The notes: a model not told the origin generated them from the letters alone. 64,000 nucleotides of DNA from Pseudomonadota bacterium (GCA_018240435.1 JAFEFT010000015.1:18439-82438); one strand, 5' to 3'; numbered from the stretch's first letter, positions 9,726 to 19,906 are shown. Translations and numbers: made by a program.

Positions 9726-11063
9726 ATGAACGATCCGTCGCGCAATGTGCTCACCCCCAGCCAACTCGGCGCACTGGCGCGCGACCTGCTCGAAGGCAGC
9801 TTCCCGATGGTGTGGGTGGAAGGCGAACTGGGCAGCGTGTCGCGGCCGGCTTCGGGGCACGTCTACTTCAACCTCAAGGATGCGCGCGCGCAATTGCGCT
9901 GCGCGATGTGGCGGCAGCGCGCCGGGCTGCTGCGTTTCGCGCCGCGCGACGGCATCCAGGTGCTGCTGCGTGGGCGACTGACCGTGTACGAGGCGCGCGG
10001 CGACATGCAACTGGTCGTCGAGCACATGGAGGAAGCCGGCGAAGGCGCGCTGCGGCGGGCATTCGAGGAACTCAAGGCCAAACTCGTCGGCGAAGGCCTG
10101 TTCGCGCCCGAACGCAAGCGGCCGCTGCCGCGTTTCGTGCGTCGGCTCGGCATCGTCACCTCGCCGTCCGGCGCGGCGATCCGCGACGTGCTGCATGTCA
10201 TCGCCCGCCGCCTGCCGTTGCTGGAGATCGAGATCGTGCCCAGCCCGGTGCAGGGCGCGGCAGCGACCGCGCAACTGGTGCAGGCGCTGCGCCGGGCCGG
10301 TGCCAGCGGTCGCTACGACGCCCTCCTGCTCACCCGTGGCGGCGGCTCGCTGGAAGATTTGTGGTGCTTCAACGAGGAAGCGCTGGTACGCGAAATCGCC
10401 GCCTGCCCGGTGCCGGTGCTGGCGGCGATCGGCCACGAGATCGACACCACGCTCGCCGATTTCGTCGCCGACCTGCGTGCCGCCACGCCGTCGGCGGCGG
10501 CCGAGCTGCTGGTCCCCGACCGCAGCGAATTGCAGGCGCTGCTGCAACGCCAAGGCGCACGGCTGCAAACGGCGATGCAGCGACGTCTGGATGCGCTGGC
10601 GCAGCGCGCCGATCGCGCCTGGTTGCGCTTGCAGGGGCAACGCCCGCACGCCCGACTCGAGCGCGGCGCGCTGCGTCTGGCGGAAATGCACCGGCGGCTC
10701 GACATGCAGCGACGGCGCCTGCTCGACACCCGCAGCGAGCAACTGCGGCAACTGGCGATGCGCCTGCAGCATCGCCATCCAGCCACCACGTTGACGCTGC
10801 ACCACGCCCGCCTCGAGCGCGCGCTGACGGCACTGGTGCGTGCCCAGGCGGCGACACTGGATCGACGCAGCGTCCGCCTGCACGCGCTGGCGCGCGCCCT
10901 GCACGCGGTCAGCCCGCTGGGTGTGCTCGAACGCGGCTATGCCATCCTCCGCGACGAGGATGGCCGGGTCGTGCGCAGCATCGCGCAGACGCGCACAGGC
11001 CAGCGCCTGCAGGGTCGGCTGGCCGATGGCAGCCTGCCGTTGCGGGTCGAACCGGCCGAGTGA
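9726..11063 (+). CDS. xseA: Exodeoxyribonuclease VII large subunit
   Basis: Large, catalytic subunit of exonuclease VII, which degrades single-stranded DNA together with XseB. The 445 residues contain an N-terminal OB fold ([17 protein letters not shown] through about residue 100), the catalytic domain with [15 protein letters not shown] and [17 protein letters not shown], a long coiled-coil segment rich in Arg, Gln and Leu at about 270-385, and the conserved C-terminal [13 protein letters not shown]. The start follows from homology, since the frame upstream is antisense to ispG. No xseB is seen in the window. The next gene is unrelated and starts 31 bases on. Confidence 0.95.
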   Translation: MNDPSRNVLTPSQLGALARDLLEGSFPMVWVEGELGSVSRPASGHVYFNLKDARAQLRCAMWRQRAGLLRFAPRDGIQVLLRGRLTVYEARGDMQLVVEHMEEAGEGALRRAFEELKAKLVGEGLFAPERKRPLPRFVRRLGIVTSPSGAAIRDVLHVIARRLPLLEIEIVPSPVQGAAATAQLVQALRRAGASGRYDALLLTRGGGSLEDLWCFNEEALVREIAACPVPVLAAIGHEIDTTLADFVADLRAATPSAAAELLVPDRSELQALLQRQGARLQTAMQRRLDALAQRADRAWLRLQGQRPHARLERGALRLAEMHRRLDMQRRRLLDTRSEQLRQLAMRLQHRHPATTLTLHHARLERALTALVRAQAATLDRRSVRLHALARALHAVSPLGVLERGYAILRDEDGRVVRSIAQTRTGQRLQGRLADGSLPLRVEPAE

Positions 11064-11094
11064 TTCAGGGCGAGCCCTTGCCCGAGGTGCGAAC

Positions 11095-12525
11095 ATGTTG
11101 AAACCAACTTACCCGTACTACCTCGCCGGCCGCGCCTGCGCGCCCAACGCCGATCTGGTCGTGCACGACAAGTATTCCGGGCAGGAAGCGTGCCGGGTCG
11201 CGCTGGCCGATGCCGCCGTCATCGACCAGGCCATCGCCGCCGCGGTGGCGTCGCAGCCGGCGCTGGCGGCGTTCGCGCCCGACCAGCGCCAGGCCGTGCT
11301 CAAGCACTGCGTCGCCCGCTTCGGCGAGCGCCGCGAGGAGCTTGCGCATGCGCTGTGCATCGAGGCCGGCAAACCCATACGCGATGCCCGCGGCGAAGTC
11401 ACCCGGCTGATCGACACCTTCAAGATCGCCGCCGCCGAAGCGGTGCGCATCGGCGGGGACGTGCTGGAGCTGGGCATCTCGCCGCGCAGCCGCGGCTACC
11501 GCGGCTTCGTCAAGCGCGTGCCGATCGGGCCGTGCTCGTTCATCAGCCCGTTCAATTTCCCGCTCAACCTGGTCGCGCACAAGGTCGCTCCGGCGATCGC
11601 CGCCGGTTGCCCGTGGCTGCTCAAGCCGGCCTCGCGCACCCCGGTCGGCGCGCTGATCATCGGCGAAGTGCTGGCCGAAACCGATCTGCCCCAAGGCAGC
11701 TTCTCGATCCTGCCCTGCCACCGCGACGGCGCCGATCTGTTCACCACCGACGCGCGTTTCAAGCTGCTGTCGTTCACCGGCTCGGCGGCGGTCGGCTGGG
11801 ATCTGAAGGCGCGCGCCGGCAAGAAAAAGGTGGTGCTGGAACTGGGCGGCAACGCCGCCTGCCTCGTCGATGGCGACCAGCACGACGATCTCGATCGCGT
11901 GGTCGAGCGGCTGGTGTTCGGTGCCTTCTACCAATCCGGGCAAAGCTGCATCAGCGTGCAGCGCGTGTTCGCGCATGCCTCGCTGTTCGCGACACTGCGC
12001 GCGAAACTGGTGGCGGCGGCGCAATCGCTGGTGTGCGGCGACCCGAAGGACGAAGCCACCTTCATCGGCCCGCTGATCGACGAAGCATCCGCGGCAAGAC
12101 TGCAAGACTGGATCGACGACGCCGTCGCCGCCGGCGCGCGGGTGCTTTGCGGCGGCCGGCGGCGTGGCACGCTGCTGCCGGCGACGGTGCTCGAAGCGGT
12201 GCCGCGCACGGCGGCGATCGTCGCCGAGGAAGCCTTCGGCCCGGTGGTCGTGCTCGAACCGTTCGCCGATTTCGAGCAGGCGCTGGCCGCGGTCAATGCC
12301 AGCCGCTACGGCCTGCAGGCGGGCGTGTTCACGCATGATCTGCGCCATGCCCTGCGCGCCTGGGATGTGCTGGAAGTCGGCGGGGTGATCGTCGGCGACG
12401 TGCCGAGCTGGCGCGTGGATCACATGCCCTACGGTGGGGTGAAGGATTCCGGCCTCGGCCGCGAGGGCGTGCGCTGCGCGATCGAGGACATGACCGAGCC
12501 AAGGCTGCTGGCGATCCGCGGGTGA
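11095..12525 (+). CDS. NAD-dependent aldehyde dehydrogenase
   Basis: A 476-residue member of the ALDH superfamily, complete, with [18 protein letters not shown], the Lys-bearing [10 protein letters not shown], the [12 protein letters not shown] Rossmann loop, LELGGNAA with the general-base Glu, and the nucleophilic Cys in [11 protein letters not shown]. The C-terminal segment [18 protein letters not shown] is also typical. It oxidises an aldehyde to an acid with NAD(P). The lactaldehyde/glyceraldehyde-3-phosphate-like branch seems closest by the [10 protein letters not shown] motif, but the substrate is not assigned. It is not closely similar to the ALDH7-type gene at the left end of the window. 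The start gives the usual short lead [11 protein letters not shown]. Confidence 0.9.
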   Translation: MLKPTYPYYLAGRACAPNADLVVHDKYSGQEACRVALADAAVIDQAIAAAVASQPALAAFAPDQRQAVLKHCVARFGERREELAHALCIEAGKPIRDARGEVTRLIDTFKIAAAEAVRIGGDVLELGISPRSRGYRGFVKRVPIGPCSFISPFNFPLNLVAHKVAPAIAAGCPWLLKPASRTPVGALIIGEVLAETDLPQGSFSILPCHRDGADLFTTDARFKLLSFTGSAAVGWDLKARAGKKKVVLELGGNAACLVDGDQHDDLDRVVERLVFGAFYQSGQSCISVQRVFAHASLFATLRAKLVAAAQSLVCGDPKDEATFIGPLIDEASAARLQDWIDDAVAAGARVLCGGRRRGTLLPATVLEAVPRTAAIVAEEAFGPVVVLEPFADFEQALAAVNASRYGLQAGVFTHDLRHALRAWDVLEVGGVIVGDVPSWRVDHMPYGGVKDSGLGREGVRCAIEDMTEPRLLAIRG

Positions 12526-12661
12526 GCGCGCCCCACCCGTTCAACCCCACGACGACCGTCGGCGCGTTGCATCGGGCATCTGCCCATCGCCGAGGTTCGC
12601 CGTGCCGTCACCGCGTCGTTGCCCGCATCCGCATGCACGCCCCGGCCGACGCCGCCGGCAG

Positions 12662-15592
12662 TCAGTCGGCGCGCTCGGGCGTGGCCACCGGATAGCCGAA
12701 CAGGAAGCCCTGCCCGTACTGGCAGCCCAGTGCTTGCAGCAGATCGCACTGCTCTTGCGTCTCGATGCCCTCGCCGATCACGTCCAGGCCCAGCGAGCGC
12801 GCCAGCGCGAGGATGGCGCGCACCACCGCCTCGCTGCCCTTGCCATCGGCGACGAACAGGTCGGAGACGAACGAGCGGTCGATCTTGAGCGCGCGCAACG
12901 GGAACCGGTGCAGGTAGGAGAGCGCCGAATAGCCGGTGCCGAAATCGTCGAGCTGGGCGCAGATGCCGCCATCGCACAAGGTTTCGATGGTGCTGAGCAC
13001 CTGCGAGGAGTTGTCCAGCAGCGCGCCTTCGGTCAGCTCGATGCGCAGCCGCCGCTGCGGCACTTCGTATTCGCGCGCCAGCCCCAGCAACCGTTGCGCC
13101 AGATCCGGCGAACGGAAGTGCCGCGGCGAGACGTTGATGCTGATGTACCGCTCCCCGGTGGCGACGGCATGAAAGCGCCGGCAGGCTTCCTCGAATACCA
13201 GCCAGTCGATCTGCTCGATCAGGCCGCTGTCCTCGGCCACGCCGAGAAACTCGATCGGCGAGAGCACGCCGCGCTCCTCGTGGCGCCAGCGCAGCAAGGC
13301 CTCGTAACCGACCACCTCGCGATCGGCAAGGCGCACGATCGGCTGGAAATAGGGCACGAAAGCACCAAAGCCGATCGCGCGGCGCAGCTCGCCTTCGAGA
13401 TCATGCACGCGCAGGGCTTCGAAACGCAGCGCCTCGTCGAATACCTCGTAACGGCTGCGGCCTTTGTTCTTCGCGCGATACATCGCCACGTCGGCATCGC
13501 GCAGCAGTTCCTCGGGCCGCTTGTATTGCGGGCCGACCATGGCGATGCCGACGCTGGCCGAGGTGAACAGTTCCTTGCCGGCCACCGCGATCGGCGCCGC
13601 CAGCGCGTTGATGATGCGCTGCGCGACCTCGCTGGCTTCGGCGACGCTGCGGATCGCCTCCACCAGCACGGCGAACTCGTCGCCGCCCAGCCGCGCCACC
13701 GTGTCGGGCAGCCGCACGGCACCGGCGATCAGGCGGCTGGCCTGCTTGAGCAGTTCGTCGCCGACGAGGTGGCCGGCGCTGTCGTTGACCACCTTGAACC
13801 GGTCCAGGTCGAGGAACAGCACCGCGAACCCCCGCTGCGGATCGCGCTGCCAGGCCGACATCGCATGCTGCATGCGATCGAGCAGGCGGGTGCGGTTGGG
13901 CAGGCCGGTCAAGGCGTCGTGCAGGGCCTGGTGGGTCAACGACTCCTCGGCGCGCTCGCGTTCGGCGATCTGCCCGCGCAGCTTGCGGTTGGCGTTGGCC
14001 AGTTCGCGGGTGCGTTCCTCCACCCGCCGCTCCAGCTCGGCGTAGGCGGCCTTGAGGTGATCTTGCGCACGCTTGCGCAACAGGCCCGAAGCGATGTGGA
14101 AGGCGACGAAGGTCAGCAGATCCTGATCGCGCTGGGTGTAGCGGATCGACTCGTCGTAGCTTTGCACCACGATCACGCCGACCGAGCGCTCGTCGCGCAT
14201 CAAGGGCACGCCCAGCCAGCACACCGAGGGACTGCCGAGGCTGTGCACTTCATCGGCCGCTTCGAGCGCGGTGATCGCCGCCCGATCGACCAGCAGCGGC
14301 TTGCCGGTGCGCAACACGTATTCGGTCAGGCCCCGTGCCAGCTTGCGGGTCTTGCGCTGGGCGTCGCGCTCATCCACCGAATACGGGAACTGGAGCTCGT
14401 CGCTGTCCTCGGACAACAAGGCGATGAAGAAATTGCGGGCATTGAGAAGCCCGCCGACCTCCTCGTGGACGGCGGCATAGAACTGCTCGAGGGTGTCGGC
14501 GACGATCGACAGCTCGGCGATGCGGTACAACGCCCGCTGCAACTGCTCGGCGCGTTGGCGCTCGACGATCTCGCTGCGCAGTTCGAGGTTGGCCATCGCC
14601 AGTTCGCGGGTGCGCTCGAACACCCGTCGCTCGAGGTCGGATTGCTGCTGCTTGCGCTCGAGCGCGGTAAGGATGTGCTGGGCGACGTAGGACAGCAGGG
14701 CGCGGTCTTCGTCGTCGTAGTCGAAACGCGAATCGTAGCTTTGCACCACCACCACGCCGCGTACCTGCCCGCCGACCAGCATCGGCACCCCGAGCCAGGC
14801 GTTGCTTTCCGGACCGTGCTCGTCGTCATAGGCCATGCCCAGTTCGCGGCGAATGGCCTCGGACGGGCCCATCAGCGCGCGACCGTGCCGGATCACCGCC
14901 ACCGTCAGGCTGTTGGGCAGTGCGTCGAGCGGAATCTCCATGTCCGGATCGGCCTCGAACGGATCCAGGACATCGGCGAAATAGATGAAGCGCAGGCTGT
15001 CGGCGGCCTGGTCATACAGCGCAATGAAAAAATTCTCGGCGTACATCAGGCCGGCGACGATCTGGTGCAAGCCGGCCAGCATCTTGGCCATTTCCATCGG
15101 CGTGCTGGCGAGGTCGGCGATGGCATACAGCGCCGCTTGCAGCTTCTCGGCCTTTTCCAGGCGACGCACGCGCGCGCTCAGGTAATCGCGTTCGAGCAAC
15201 GCCGAGCCGAACAGATGGGCACGATCGAGCAGCACGTGCCAGGCTTTCGGCGGCTGCGTCGGATCGGTCTCGATCGCCAGCGCCAGCCACGCATCGGCCT
15301 GCTCGATGCGCCATGCCACCGCGATCACGCCATCGCGATTGCGCACCTGCCCATCGGGCTTGGTGATTACCTGATCGAGCAGGTTTTCCACCCGTCCGGC
15401 GAGCGGGCCGCTGCGCCACTGCGCGAGCTGGCCGGCGCGGCCCCAGCGCAGGGCGATCTGGCGAAAACCCGGGATCGCCCGGGCGCGATGGGCAAGGGCG
15501 ACGCCAAGGTCGCCGATCAGGCTGGCGCCGGACGGATCGAGGGCCGCCACCGGCTCGGGAAGGCTCAGGGTCAATTGCGGAACCGGCTGCAT
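12662..15592 (-). CDS. GAF-GAF-GGDEF-EAL c-di-GMP signalling protein
   Basis: A 976-residue cytosolic protein that can in principle both make and break cyclic di-GMP. Two GAF domains lie at about residues 150-310 and 350-500, each followed by a coiled-coil heptad stretch. A GGDEF domain follows, with RLGGDEF near residue 635 and an intact inhibitory-site RxxD (RLPD) five residues before it. The EAL domain has YEALLRW near 760, ELTEGALLDN and LDDFGTGYSAL, so the catalytic signature is complete. Both enzymatic halves therefore look active. The start was set at the ATG before QPVPQLTLSLPEP. An ATG 11 codons further upstream (15625) is possible. It is divergent from the sigma factor at 15688. A paralogue with the same sensor layout is at 22289-24499. 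Confidence 0.93.
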   Translation of the reverse strand: MQPVPQLTLSLPEPVAALDPSGASLIGDLGVALAHRARAIPGFRQIALRWGRAGQLAQWRSGPLAGRVENLLDQVITKPDGQVRNRDGVIAVAWRIEQADAWLALAIETDPTQPPKAWHVLLDRAHLFGSALLERDYLSARVRRLEKAEKLQAALYAIADLASTPMEMAKMLAGLHQIVAGLMYAENFFIALYDQAADSLRFIYFADVLDPFEADPDMEIPLDALPNSLTVAVIRHGRALMGPSEAIRRELGMAYDDEHGPESNAWLGVPMLVGGQVRGVVVVQSYDSRFDYDDEDRALLSYVAQHILTALERKQQQSDLERRVFERTRELAMANLELRSEIVERQRAEQLQRALYRIAELSIVADTLEQFYAAVHEEVGGLLNARNFFIALLSEDSDELQFPYSVDERDAQRKTRKLARGLTEYVLRTGKPLLVDRAAITALEAADEVHSLGSPSVCWLGVPLMRDERSVGVIVVQSYDESIRYTQRDQDLLTFVAFHIASGLLRKRAQDHLKAAYAELERRVEERTRELANANRKLRGQIAERERAEESLTHQALHDALTGLPNRTRLLDRMQHAMSAWQRDPQRGFAVLFLDLDRFKVVNDSAGHLVGDELLKQASRLIAGAVRLPDTVARLGGDEFAVLVEAIRSVAEASEVAQRIINALAAPIAVAGKELFTSASVGIAMVGPQYKRPEELLRDADVAMYRAKNKGRSRYEVFDEALRFEALRVHDLEGELRRAIGFGAFVPYFQPIVRLADREVVGYEALLRWRHEERGVLSPIEFLGVAEDSGLIEQIDWLVFEEACRRFHAVATGERYISINVSPRHFRSPDLAQRLLGLAREYEVPQRRLRIELTEGALLDNSSQVLSTIETLCDGGICAQLDDFGTGYSALSYLHRFPLRALKIDRSFVSDLFVADGKGSEAVVRAILALARSLGLDVIGEGIETQEQCDLLQALGCQYGQGFLFGYPVATPERAD

Positions 15593-15687
15593 TGCGCGCA
15601 CGCGACAGGGGTACTGGCGCAGCATAGCAATGCCCACCGGAGCCGGCGAGTTTCCCGCCACCCACCGCATCGCGTAGGCTTTCGGGC

Positions 15688-16236
15688 ATGGATGCCGACG
15701 CCACGGACGAAGCCCTGATGATGGCCTACGGCCGCGGCGATGCGACGGCATTCGAGACGCTGTACGCGAGGCATCGCGGCGGCCTGTTCCGTTACCTGCT
15801 GCGCCACCTGCGCCAGCAGGCGCTGGCCGAGGAACTGTTTCAGGATGTCTGGAGTCGCCTGATCGGTGCCCGCGAACGCTACCGGCCGGATGCGAAATTT
15901 TCGACCTGGCTCTACCAGATCGCCAGCAACCGCCTGACCGACCACTGGCGCGCCCTGGGTCGCCAGGGCGGCTTCGTCGACGAGGGCGACGAACGCATCG
16001 AACGCGAACCCGACCCGAGCACGCCCGAGCGCGAGATGAGCCAGTTCGAACAACGCCGGCAATTGCAACGGGCGCTGGAGGAATTGCCAGCCGAGCAACG
16101 CGAAGTGCTGTTGCTGCGCCTGGATCGCGAACTGGAACTGGAGGAAATCGCGCAAATCACCGGAGTCGGCCGCGAAACCGTGAAATCCCGCCTGCGTTAC
16201 GCGATGGACAAGCTGCGTTCGAGGTTGCGTTCATGA
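15688..16236 (+). CDS. ECF-type RNA polymerase sigma factor
   Basis: A 182-residue sigma-70 factor with only regions 2 and 4. Region 2 (about residues 20-90) has the core-binding FQDVWSRLI and the -10 recognition helix FSTWLYQIASNRLTDHWR. Region 4 (about 120-175) has LPAEQREVLLLRLD and the helix-turn-helix EEIAQITGVGRETVKSRLRYA. The acidic ER-rich linker is normal for the group. The start ATG is followed by DADATDEALMMAYGRGD, and a second in-frame Met lies ten codons later. The stop overlaps the next gene by four bases (ATGA), which fits a sigma/anti-sigma operon. Confidence 0.92.
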   Translation: MDADATDEALMMAYGRGDATAFETLYARHRGGLFRYLLRHLRQQALAEELFQDVWSRLIGARERYRPDAKFSTWLYQIASNRLTDHWRALGRQGGFVDEGDERIEREPDPSTPEREMSQFEQRRQLQRALEELPAEQREVLLLRLDRELELEEIAQITGVGRETVKSRLRYAMDKLRSRLRS

Positions 16237-17240
16237 GCCAGACCACACCACCGCCGGCCTCACCCGAGCCGCTGGACGCGAACGAGCGCGAGCTGGCGCG
16301 CCTGCTGCGCGAACTGCCCACCGCGGCGCCGCCGCCGGCGCTGGACGCACGCATCCTCGCCGCCGCGCGCAGCGCCGTGCAGCCGCAGGTGCGGCGACGG
16401 CCACTGCGCCTGTGGCGCTCGCTCGGCATCGGCACCGCCGCCAGCGCGCTGATCGCCACCGGCCTGCTGCTGCGCATGCACCAGGATCGGCAGACGACGC
16501 TGCCGCTGCCGGCGGAAGTTGCCGCACCGGCCACCGCACCGGCCACCGCAACAGCCGCGGCGGACACCCTGACCGCCGATTCCGAGGCGCAGGCGCCACC
16601 GCCCAAGGATCTGCCGCCGCCGACCGCGACTGCGACGGCGCCAACGGCGGCCCGCGCCGTGCAGGCCCACGACGAGCCACTGCGCACCGCCGCCAGCGCG
16701 GAGTTTGCCAATCGCCCCGCCGCCGCTGCGCCGACGGCATTTCCGACACCGGCACCGGCACCGGCAGCGACGGAAGCCAGCGCGGCCCGCCCGCCGCCTG
16801 CGCCACCGCCAGCGCCAGCGCCACCACCGCCGGCAGCGGCGGCTGCCGATGCCGGCCCAGCCGGCGCCGGCCGCCTGCATGCGACGACAAACGCGGCGGC
16901 ACTGGCGACACCGGCCGCCGCCAAGCCATCGTCACCGGCCAGGGCCGAGGCGTTGCCACCGGCCGACGACGTTGCCGCGCAGGCCCGCGATGACCAGCAG
17001 TCGGCGACCGGCGGCGCGCGCGATCGCCAGGGCGTAAAATCCGGGCGGCACAAGCAGGCCGCGCCGGCGCAGTCCTTCCCCGGCGACGACGCCGCACTTG
17101 CGCCGGCCGCCTGGCTCGACCGCATCCGCGCGCGTCTGGCCGACGGCGACCGCGACGGCGCGCGCGCCAGCCTGCGCCGCTTCCATCAACATTATCCGGA
17201 CGATGCCATCCCCGATGACCTGCGTGTGCTGCTGCCATGA
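16233..17240 (+). CDS. Probable anti-sigma factor, single-pass membrane protein
   Basis: A 335-residue protein with a short cytosolic N terminus (LARLLRELPTAAPPPALDARIL at about 14-38), one membrane helix at about 62-82 (SLGIGTAASALIATGLLLRM) and a very long Ala/Pro-rich periplasmic region. It ends in a small conserved-looking helical domain with AWLDRIRARLADGDRDGARA. The layout and the four-base overlap with the ECF sigma gene suggest that it holds the sigma factor at the membrane. No zinc-finger (HxxxCxxC) motif is present, so it is not a ZAS-type anti-sigma factor, and the role is inferred mainly from position. The low-complexity Pro/Ala stretch at about 150-230 is unusual and may span the envelope. 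Confidence 0.65.
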   Translation: MSQTTPPPASPEPLDANERELARLLRELPTAAPPPALDARILAAARSAVQPQVRRRPLRLWRSLGIGTAASALIATGLLLRMHQDRQTTLPLPAEVAAPATAPATATAAADTLTADSEAQAPPPKDLPPPTATATAPTAARAVQAHDEPLRTAASAEFANRPAAAAPTAFPTPAPAPAATEASAARPPPAPPPAPAPPPPAAAAADAGPAGAGRLHATTNAAALATPAAAKPSSPARAEALPPADDVAAQARDDQQSATGGARDRQGVKSGRHKQAAPAQSFPGDDAALAPAAWLDRIRARLADGDRDGARASLRRFHQHYPDDAIPDDLRVLLP

Positions 17241-17264
17241 CGCGATGACGCCGGGGCGCCGACG

Positions 17265-17858
17265 ATGAGTCGCACCACCCTGGCGACACCGGCGCAGTTC
17301 GAACTGGTCGTCAAGAAGAGCCGCTTTCGCGCCCACGCCGCCCCCATCGACGCCGCGGCGGCGGCGCAGGCGTTCATTGCCGCCACCCAGGCCGACGACG
17401 CCAGCCACAACTGCTGGGCATGGCGGCTGGGCGACAGCTACCGCTCCAGCGACGATGGCGAGCCGGCCGGCACCGCCGGGCGGTCGATCCTGGCGGCGAT
17501 CGACGGCGCCGGCTGCGATGGCGTGGCGGTGCTGGTCGCACGCTGGTTCGGCGGCATCAAACTCGGCGCCGGCGGCCTGGTGCGCGCCTATGGCGGCAGC
17601 GCCGCGCAATGCCTGCGGCTGGCGCCGAAGATCGTCTGCGTCGAACGGACACGGGCGACGCTGACCTGCCCGTTCGAGCACGCCAACGTCGTCCACCAGC
17701 AGATTTCGCGCTTTCAGGCCGTCAAATGCGACGAGCACTTCGCCGCCGACGGCTTGCACCTGACCATCGACCTGCCCCGCCACCAGTTGCCCGCCTTGCA
17801 AACGGCCCTCGGCGACGCCACCCGCGGGCGGATCCAACTTCTGGAATGCACGCAATGA
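17265..17858 (+). CDS. yigZ: YigZ/IMPACT family protein
   Basis: A 197-residue cytosolic protein of the YigZ family. The N-terminal UPF0029 domain has KKSRFRAHAAPIDAA, ASHNCWAWRLGD and SDDGEPAGTAGRSIL, followed by ARWFGGIKLGAGGLVRAYGG. A smaller C-terminal alpha/beta domain (about residues 130-197) completes it. Eukaryotic relatives (IMPACT) affect translation control. The bacterial role is unsettled, and some members are described as peptidase-like or nucleic-acid binding. The stop overlaps the start of the downstream ABC exporter (ATGA), so the two genes are translationally coupled. Confidence 0.88.
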   Translation: MSRTTLATPAQFELVVKKSRFRAHAAPIDAAAAAQAFIAATQADDASHNCWAWRLGDSYRSSDDGEPAGTAGRSILAAIDGAGCDGVAVLVARWFGGIKLGAGGLVRAYGGSAAQCLRLAPKIVCVERTRATLTCPFEHANVVHQQISRFQAVKCDEHFAADGLHLTIDLPRHQLPALQTALGDATRGRIQLLECTQ

Positions 17859-19651
17859 CCGAATCCGCCCCCAGCGACCGCCCGACCACGGCGCGCACCG
17901 ACCCGCGTTCGTTGCGCGCGCTGTGGCCCTATCTGCGCCGGCGGCCACGGTTGATCGCCGGTTGGCTGGGCTTTCTGGCGCTGTCGTCGAGTTCGGTGCT
18001 GGTGCTGCCGGTGGCGGTGCGCTACATGGTCGATCGCGGCTTCAGCCATGCCGGCGGCGGCGCCATCGACGAATGGTTCGTGCTGCTGCTGGCGGTGGCG
18101 CTGGTGCTGGCGCTGGCCACCGCCGGGCGCTTTTTCTGCGTGAGCCTGCTCGGCGAGCGCGTGGTCGCCGACCTGCGCCGCGACGTCTACACCCACTTGC
18201 TGCGGCTGGACATCGCCTTCTTCGAACGCACCCGCACCGGCGAACTGATCTCGCGGCTGTCGGCCGATACCGAATTGCTGCGCACGGTGATCGCCTCGAG
18301 CATGTCGATCGCCCTGCGCAGCGCGATCACCGTGCTCGGCTCGCTGCTGATGCTGGTGGTGACCAGCCCGCGGCTGGCCGGTCTGGCGCTGGTCGGCATC
18401 CCGCTGGTGGTGCTGCCGATCGTCGTCTTCGGACGGCGCGTGCGCGGCATGTCGCGCGCCAGCCAGGATCGCACCGCCGATGCCAACGCCCGCGCCGGGG
18501 AAACCCTCAATGCCATGCACACCGTGCAAAGCTATGCGCGCGAGCGCTTCGAAGGCGAGCGCTATACCGGCGCGGTGGAAGATGCCTTCGCCACTGCGCG
18601 CCGCCGCGTGCGCACGCAGGCGCTGCTGACCGCCTCGGTGATCGTGCTGGTGTTCGGCGCCGTCATCGCCGTGCTGTGGATCGGCGCCCACGATGTCATC
18701 GCCGGCCAGATGAGTGCCGGCACGCTGATGCAGTTCGTGTTCTATGCCGTGTTCGGCGCCGGCTCGGTCGGCTCGCTCAGCGAAGTCTGGGCCGAAGTGC
18801 AACGCGCCAGCGGCGGCATGGGCCGGATCAACGAACTGCTGGCGGAAACCCCGCGCATCACCGCGCCGGCACAGCCGATGTCGCTGCCGGCAGCGGCCAC
18901 GGCAGCGACGGCGACCGCCGCCGCGATCGCCTTCGAGCAGGTGCGATTCCATTACCCGGCGCGACCGGACACGCCGGCGCTGGAGGACTTCACCCTGACC
19001 ATCGCCGCCGGCGAGACGGTGGCCCTGGTCGGCCCTTCCGGCGCCGGCAAGAGCACCGTGTTCCAGTTGCTGCTGCGCTTCCACGACCCCGATACCGGCA
19101 GCATCCGGGTCGGTGGCATCGACCTGCGCCAACTCGATCCGCAGGCACTGCGCGAGCGCATCGCACTGGTGCCGCAAGACCCAGTGATCTTCGGCGCCGA
19201 CGCCCTCGACAACATCCGCTACGGCCGCCTGGACGCCAGCGAGGACGAGGTGATCGCCGCCGCCCGCGCCGCCGAGGCGCACGAATTCCTCGCTGCCCTG
19301 CCCGACGGTTACCGCAGCTTCCTCGGCGAAAAAGGCACGCGCCTGTCCGGTGGCCAGCAGCAGCGGCTGGCGATCGCCCGCGCGGTGCTCAAACAAGCGC
19401 CGATCCTGCTGCTCGACGAGGCGACCAGCGCTCTGGATGCGCACAGCGAGCGCGCCATCCAGCAGGCCTTCGAGCGCCTGCGCAAGGGTCGCACCACGCT
19501 GGTGATCGCGCACCGGCTGGCGACCGTGCTCGGCGCCGACCGCATCGTCGTGCTCGACCACGGCCGCATCGTCGCCCAGGGCACGCACGCGCAATTGGTC
19601 GCGCAAGGCGGCCTGTACGCCGAGCTGGCGCGGTTGCAGTTCGCGGCCTGA
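17855..19651 (+). CDS. ABC exporter, fused permease and ATPase
   Basis: A 598-residue half-transporter of the MsbA/LmrA kind. Residues about 20-320 form six membrane helices with the coupling segment FFERTRTGELISRLSADTE and the QSYARER intracellular helix. Residues about 345-598 are the ATPase, with Walker A GPSGAGKST, the Q-loop in LVPQDPVIFG, signature LSGGQQQR, Walker B ILLLDEATSALD and switch His in IAHRLAT. It should work as a homodimer that exports lipids or drugs. The closest family by motif pattern is the ABCB-type transporters of proteobacteria, and the substrate is not predictable. The start at ATG 17855 overlaps the yigZ stop by four bases. An ATG three codons upstream (17846) is also in frame. 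Confidence 0.92.
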   Translation: MTESAPSDRPTTARTDPRSLRALWPYLRRRPRLIAGWLGFLALSSSSVLVLPVAVRYMVDRGFSHAGGGAIDEWFVLLLAVALVLALATAGRFFCVSLLGERVVADLRRDVYTHLLRLDIAFFERTRTGELISRLSADTELLRTVIASSMSIALRSAITVLGSLLMLVVTSPRLAGLALVGIPLVVLPIVVFGRRVRGMSRASQDRTADANARAGETLNAMHTVQSYARERFEGERYTGAVEDAFATARRRVRTQALLTASVIVLVFGAVIAVLWIGAHDVIAGQMSAGTLMQFVFYAVFGAGSVGSLSEVWAEVQRASGGMGRINELLAETPRITAPAQPMSLPAAATAATATAAAIAFEQVRFHYPARPDTPALEDFTLTIAAGETVALVGPSGAGKSTVFQLLLRFHDPDTGSIRVGGIDLRQLDPQALRERIALVPQDPVIFGADALDNIRYGRLDASEDEVIAAARAAEAHEFLAALPDGYRSFLGEKGTRLSGGQQQRLAIARAVLKQAPILLLDEATSALDAHSERAIQQAFERLRKGRTTLVIAHRLATVLGADRIVVLDHGRIVAQGTHAQLVAQGGLYAELARLQFAA

Positions 19652-19681
19652 GAGCGGCCGCCGCCTGCGTTCGGTTGACGA

Positions 19682-19906
19682 TCAGGATCGCCGCGGTATC
19701 GCCAACGGATCGATCAGCTTGACCGCCCGCTGCAGCGCCACCCGCTGCTGGGTGTACGGCGGCGCGGTCTCGACCAGTTGCGTGGTGAGCGTCTGCAGGG
19801 CCGTCGTGGTGGCGGCGTCGGCCGGCAGGTAACCGATCAGCAGCTTGACCAGCGAGCGCAGGACGGCGATCTCGGCGAGCAGGTTGGTTTCCTCGGTGGG
19901 GTTCAT
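19682..19906 (-). CDS. Small conserved-looking protein of unknown function
   Basis: A 74-residue acidic, helical protein beginning NPTEETNLLAEIAVLRSLV. It has no signal peptide, no membrane segment and no recognised motif. The sequence reads as ordinary coding DNA with amphipathic Leu/Val spacing at residues 9-27 and a Thr/Ala-rich middle. It converges on the ABC exporter, with 30 bases between the stops, and its start is 261 bases before the OPT transporter on the other strand. It may be a small dimeric protein, but no function can be given. The longer upstream frame on this strand is antisense to the OPT gene and was not accepted. Confidence 0.55.
   Translation of the reverse strand: MNPTEETNLLAEIAVLRSLVKLLIGYLPADAATTTALQTLTTQLVETAPPYTQQRVALQRAVKLIDPLAIPRRS

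Noticed and set aside
8427-11096. Very long minus-strand frame extending ispG to 889 codons
   Set aside because: The part beyond ispG is antisense to xseA and is rich in Arg, Gln and Ala without motifs. High-GC DNA produces such shadow frames.
12429-12977. Minus-strand frame running past the GGDEF-EAL gene end
   Set aside because: It is a frame-shifted shadow of the EAL domain. It carries no conserved motif in its own frame.
17714-19606. 630-codon frame on the minus strand
   Set aside because: It is the mirror of the ABC exporter gene, and its His/Arg/Gly-rich sequence matches no protein type.
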